Positions 23,263-25,714 of a stretch of DNA of 25,714 bases are shown here, piece after piece. How positions within the stretch are numbered: position 1 is the first letter of the stretch; each line of letters starts with the position of its first letter. The notes beneath the pieces were generated by a model, which saw only the letters and a program-made list of their open reading frames with translations, did not search any database and had not been told where the DNA came from. The DNA lies in the IMG/VR virus record IMGVR_UViG_3300042260_000887, positions 1 to 25,714 of that record. One strand, 5' to 3'. Position numbers and translations under genes: made by a program. The stretch comes from a virus.

Positions 23263-23934
23263 ATGGTTAAAATTTCTATTAACGGTGCAAATCACGAAGT
23301 TCCAAATGGAATTACAATAATTCAAGCCTGCGAAATTTCTGGCATCGAAGTCCCGCGTTTTTGTTATCATGAAAGATTGTCAATTGCTGGAAATTGTCGT
23401 ATGTGTTTAGTAGAGGTAGCTGGTGGACCACCAAAGCCTGTCGCTTCATGTGCTATGCCCGTTAATGAAAATATGCAAGTTTTCACCATGAACAAAACAA
23501 CAGAAAACCATATCATAATTTACACTGACGGCGCCTGCTCGGGAAATCCCGGAAAAGGCGGATGGGGAGCGGTTCTAATGGCAAATCAACATCGCAAAGA
23601 AATTTCTGGTGGTATGACTCAAACCACTAACAATCAAATGGAGCTTACCGCAGTAATCGAGGCTTTAAAAATTATCAAAAAACCTAGCGCTGTTCAAATT
23701 TTTACCGATAGCAAATATGTTATGGACGGCATTACCAAATGGATCAATGGCTGGAAATATAATTGCTGGAAAACCAAAGATAAAAAGCCAGTTAAAAATA
23801 TTGAACTTTGGCAAGCCCTTGATTTTGAAGTTTCAAGGCATCATATTCAGTGGCATTGGGTTAAGGGTCATTCAGGCAATGAAAATAATGAAATTGCCGA
23901 TCAACTCGCTCGCGAAGCAATTTCCAAAATTTAG
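23263..23934 (+). CDS. rnhA: Fusion: NuoG N-terminal 2Fe-2S domain + RNase HI
   Basis: 223 residues, two parts. Residues 1-75 match the N-terminal 2Fe-2S (N1b) domain of complex I subunit NuoG: ligands C34, C45, C48 and C63 with [22 protein letters not shown] and SCAMP. Residues 76-223 are complete RNase HI: D89, E127, D149 and D213 are spaced exactly as D10, E48, D70 and D134 of E. coli, H203 as H124, with [10 protein letters not shown] present. The junction is at an internal ATG (residue 76), which may be the original rnhA start, preceded by GTTTTCACC. RNase HI cuts RNA in RNA/DNA hybrids. The first part carries all four cysteines and could still bind a cluster. Whether the fusion is expressed as one protein is unknown; an internal start could give plain RNase HI. 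Confidence 0.9.
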   Translation: MVKISINGANHEVPNGITIIQACEISGIEVPRFCYHERLSIAGNCRMCLVEVAGGPPKPVASCAMPVNENMQVFTMNKTTENHIIIYTDGACSGNPGKGGWGAVLMANQHRKEISGGMTQTTNNQMELTAVIEALKIIKKPSAVQIFTDSKYVMDGITKWINGWKYNCWKTKDKKPVKNIELWQALDFEVSRHHIQWHWVKGHSGNENNEIADQLAREAISKI

Positions 23935-24014
23935 TCATTATTAAAAATTTGTTAAAAAATTTAAGGTAAAAATTGCATTTAAATTTTAAAATTTTAAAAA
24001 TTGATTCTTCAAAT

Positions 24015-24071
24015 ATGAACGAAATTTATTACACCCCTAATAACACAAATCAAAATGATAATAAAAAATAA
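24015..24071 (+). pseudogene. Start of a cut-off host gene
   Basis: An 18-codon reading frame, MNEIYYTPNNTNQNDNKK, beginning 81 bases after the RNase HI stop. It appears to run into phage sequence (AATAAAAAATAAAAT) and stop at 24069-24071. It could equally be chance. It is listed because, with the fragment at 22458-22616, it would mark both ends of the bacterial insert. Confidence 0.35.
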
Positions 24072-24078
24072 AATAAAT

Positions 24079-24552
24079 ATGAAAGATATTACATTCCATT
24101 ATACAAATGAGCAAATGGTTAAGGACTTATTAGCCATTACACCTATATTTCCAGCTGATACTGCTTTAGATGCTGGTAGTGGTAAAAATAAAGTATGGTT
24201 TAATAACTTACCTTGCCTTACAAAATATGAATGTGAAATTGAAGATGGTCACGATTTTTTAAAATGGGATAAAAAAGTAAATTGGGTTATTGGTAATCCT
24301 CCTTTTCATATATCTTGGAAATTTACAGAAAAGGCTTTAGATATTGCAACAACTGGTATAGCTTGGCTTATTAATAATCAAGCTCTTAATTCTCATTTAA
24401 CTCCAAGAAGAGTAGTTTTAATGCAAGAAAAAGGCTTTTATTTACAAAAAATACAAGTGGTTGCAGATAAAAGATGGTTTGGAAGATATTATTATTTAAT
24501 TTTTACTAAAGAAGTAAATAGTTTTTTAAATTCAACTATTAGAAGTTATTAA
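24079..24552 (+). CDS. Small phage-type SAM-dependent DNA methyltransferase
   Basis: 157 residues from ATG 24079. DAGSGKNK (about residues 32-39) is the SAM-binding loop (motif I, DxGxG) and NPPF (about 72-75) is catalytic motif IV of N6-adenine and related aminomethyltransferases. WLINNQALN and RWFGRYYYLIF follow. Start 24079 is chosen because it follows AATAAAATAAAT, the leader type of its neighbours, and lies outside the putative host fragment; an in-frame ATG at 24055 would add eight residues (MIIKNKIN). At this length it lacks a separate target-recognition domain, so may be an orphan methylase guarding phage DNA from restriction. Its target is unknown. Confidence 0.7.
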   Translation: MKDITFHYTNEQMVKDLLAITPIFPADTALDAGSGKNKVWFNNLPCLTKYECEIEDGHDFLKWDKKVNWVIGNPPFHISWKFTEKALDIATTGIAWLINNQALNSHLTPRRVVLMQEKGFYLQKIQVVADKRWFGRYYYLIFTKEVNSFLNSTIRSY

Positions 24553-24568
24553 TATATATATTATTAAT
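24548..24568. terminator. AT palindrome between convergent methyltransferase and portal genes
   Basis: ATTAAT (24548-24553) and ATTAAT (24563-24568) can pair around an AT-rich centre, between the stops of the plus-strand methyltransferase (24552) and the minus-strand portal (24564). Weak, possibly a bidirectional terminator. Confidence 0.3.
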
Positions 24569-25714
24569 CTTTTAACTTTTCCCAAATGTTGGTAGCCCAA
24601 GTCCTGCCTGCATCTCCTCCCCATAAATCCCAAGCTATTCTCCAAGTTGTAGGTTCACCATCTCTAAATTCATAATGAGTTGAGCGATAGTTGCCGTGTC
24701 TTGAAAAGAAGGAATACATTCTTCTAATAGTTGTAGGTGTAAGATTTTCTCTATTTTTTAATTGATTGGCTCTTTTAACTCCAACAGCCGTGCCACCTCT
24801 ACCATATTTTTGTCTCCATTCTAAAGCTCTAGTTGCCGCTCTTGCCATTTCTTCAGTTGGCTTATAAGTTTCAACTCCTTTTAAAACTTTATTATTAGAA
24901 TTTACATCACTACTTCCTCTATTGTTGTTATAATCAATAAGAGGTTCGCCAATCATTTGTTTATCTTTTGCATCAATACCAATTGGAACTTGGTTGCCGT
25001 CCATAAAAAAGATGTCTAATCCTTTATTTATTGGCATATTAAATAAACTCCTTAATTCATTTTTATATAAGAATTTACCTTTATCTAAATTTAAAGCATT
25101 ATCAATTAATTTGCTTCTTAATGGTAAAATATCCCATAATTTATATGCAAAATTATCAATAGATTTATAAGTAAAATTATCGTAAATAGAATTTTTAATA
25201 AAGCTAAAGTAATTATTAAAGTGAGGAATAATCACTCTTTCATATAAATTAAAATTTGCCTGTTCTAAAATATTTTGAGAATTGGAAGTAACTGAATTAA
25301 CTAAAGATAAGGGTATTTCAAATTTCTTATATATCTGTAATTCAGAATTCATTTTCTGAGCAGAGAAATCCATATCTTTAGCAACAAATTGATTTTTCAA
25401 ATCTTGAATTTTTAACTTAATTAAAGAAATAATTGTTCTACCTGAATTTCTAGCTCCAGAGAATTGATTAGATAATTCATCTTGTAAATTTTTTCTTTGT
25501 TCATCAGTGTTAAAAGCAAAATTAGAGTTTTCATCAAGAGTCACAATTTTATCAGCAGTTAAAGCCTTTTCCATACCACTCTTATTATGTATATTAGCTT
25601 CATTATACAACAATATTTCTTTTTCAACGGAAGTTAATGATGATTTACCTAGAAAAGTAGAAAAAGGGATTATTCCATTGGGGTCAGATGCTTCTTTATA
25701 TACCACCAACTCAT
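24564..25714 (-). CDS. Portal protein, partial (5' end beyond window)
   Basis: At least 383 residues, frame open at the window edge (GAG precedes the first TTG at 25709, so the start is not in this window). Portal features: ERVIIPHFNNYFSFIKNSIY, LSNQFSGARNSGRTIISL, and a long helical body. The C-terminal 100 residues form a separate module: ARAATRALEWRQKYGRGGTA, then SFFSRHG, RIAWDLWGGDAGRTWA, a domain that recurs at ends of phage head proteins and standalone. It forms the dodecameric DNA entry ring. It should be beside the protease (19723-20463); the plus-strand island separates them. Confidence 0.8.
   Translation of the reverse strand, partial: ELVVYKEASDPNGIIPFSTFLGKSSLTSVEKEILLYNEANIHNKSGMEKALTADKIVTLDENSNFAFNTDEQRKNLQDELSNQFSGARNSGRTIISLIKLKIQDLKNQFVAKDMDFSAQKMNSELQIYKKFEIPLSLVNSVTSNSQNILEQANFNLYERVIIPHFNNYFSFIKNSIYDNFTYKSIDNFAYKLWDILPLRSKLIDNALNLDKGKFLYKNELRSLFNMPINKGLDIFFMDGNQVPIGIDAKDKQMIGEPLIDYNNNRGSSDVNSNNKVLKGVETYKPTEEMARAATRALEWRQKYGRGGTAVGVKRANQLKNRENLTPTTIRRMYSFFSRHGNYRSTHYEFRDGEPTTWRIAWDLWGGDAGRTWATNIWEKLKD

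Larger units (their letters stand above)
22481..24060. other. Captured bacterial chromosomal segment (about 1.57 kb)
   Basis: The composition, codon use and gene content change abruptly from 22481 and revert between about 24052 and 24079. Inside are an N-terminal fragment of a secreted protein gene (minus), ssb, the NuoG/RNase HI fusion and the first codons of another gene. Both outer genes are cut at the boundary, as expected for a random chromosomal piece. GC is 36/60 at 23521-23580 against 15/60 at 21241-21300 (hand counts). The 170-base stretch 22617-22786 upstream of ssb has no gene and holds only the repeats at 22731-22758. I found no flanking direct repeat, inverted repeat or transposase. 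Confidence 0.65.

Noticed and set aside
22481-24060. Transposon or insertion sequence as the source of the host-like segment
   Set aside because: No transposase, no terminal inverted repeats and no target duplication visible at either end.
24055-24078. Start of the methyltransferase at 24055
   Set aside because: Less likely than 24079: the extra eight residues (MIIKNKIN) overlap the host-fragment frame, and the phage-style leader precedes 24079.
22470-24080. Mu-like phage ends (TG...CA) at the two junctions
   Set aside because: No convincing TG/CA arrangement or end-binding repeats at 22480 or 24055, and no transposase gene in the window; portal and protease straddle the island, so these are not obviously phage termini.
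1-25714. tRNA, rRNA, CRISPR arrays and lysis genes
   Set aside because: No cloverleaf-like, rRNA-like or regularly spaced repeat structure seen, and no endolysin or holin recognised.

Overview
The window is mostly the structural module of a tailed phage or prophage, very AT-rich (about 25-30% GC where I counted), with a short stretch of bacterial chromosome embedded in it. The bacterial genes (ssb, a NuoG-type 2Fe-2S domain and RNase HI) look alphaproteobacterial, probably Rickettsiales-like, so an AT-rich alphaproteobacterium is the likely host. That is inference from remembered family sequences, not from a search. The standard code applies: TGA ends at least one gene (14258-15592), and tryptophan is TGG.

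Layout. (1) 1-12652, minus strand: a contractile tail module in phage Mu order. Read in the direction of transcription it is a DUF2635-like protein, sheath, tube, tail chaperone with a -1 frameshift, tape measure, gpN/DNA-circularisation family protein, gpP/gp44-like hub, gp45-like spike, gp46-like protein, baseplate J/gp47, gp48/YmfQ, tail fibre and a fibre-linked protein cut by the window edge. (2) 12749-14266, plus strand: terminase large subunit, standing alone against the flow of the late genes. (3) 14258-20463, minus strand: an HK97-type head and connector module. It is protease, major capsid, decoration-like protein, acidic low-complexity protein, gp6-like connector, head-tail adaptor, gp10-like protein, a small secreted protein and a probable tail terminator. 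(4) 20566-24552, plus strand: an accessory island lying between protease and portal, which are normally adjacent. (5) 24564-25714, minus strand: the portal protein, cut by the window edge. An HK97 head joined to a Mu-like contractile tail is a known mosaic type (for example Shigella phage SfV).

The island is the part worth attention. Three genes have no Shine-Dalgarno sequence and start from A/T-rich leaders, and one of them (21410-22000) is a proteasome/HslV-like N-terminal-nucleophile hydrolase with Thr directly after Met and Asp17 at the family position. Next comes about 1.57 kb of bacterial DNA (about 22481-24060), cut inside genes at both ends. It holds the first 46 or so codons of a secreted protein gene (minus), an intact ssb, an intact in-frame fusion of the NuoG N-terminal 2Fe-2S domain to complete RNase HI, and the first codons of another gene. 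A small phage-style methyltransferase follows. The captured segment is either a recent acquisition by the phage, a junction between prophage copies, or an assembly chimera. The sequence alone cannot decide.

No integrase, repressor, transposase, lysis gene, tRNA, rRNA or CRISPR array was seen.
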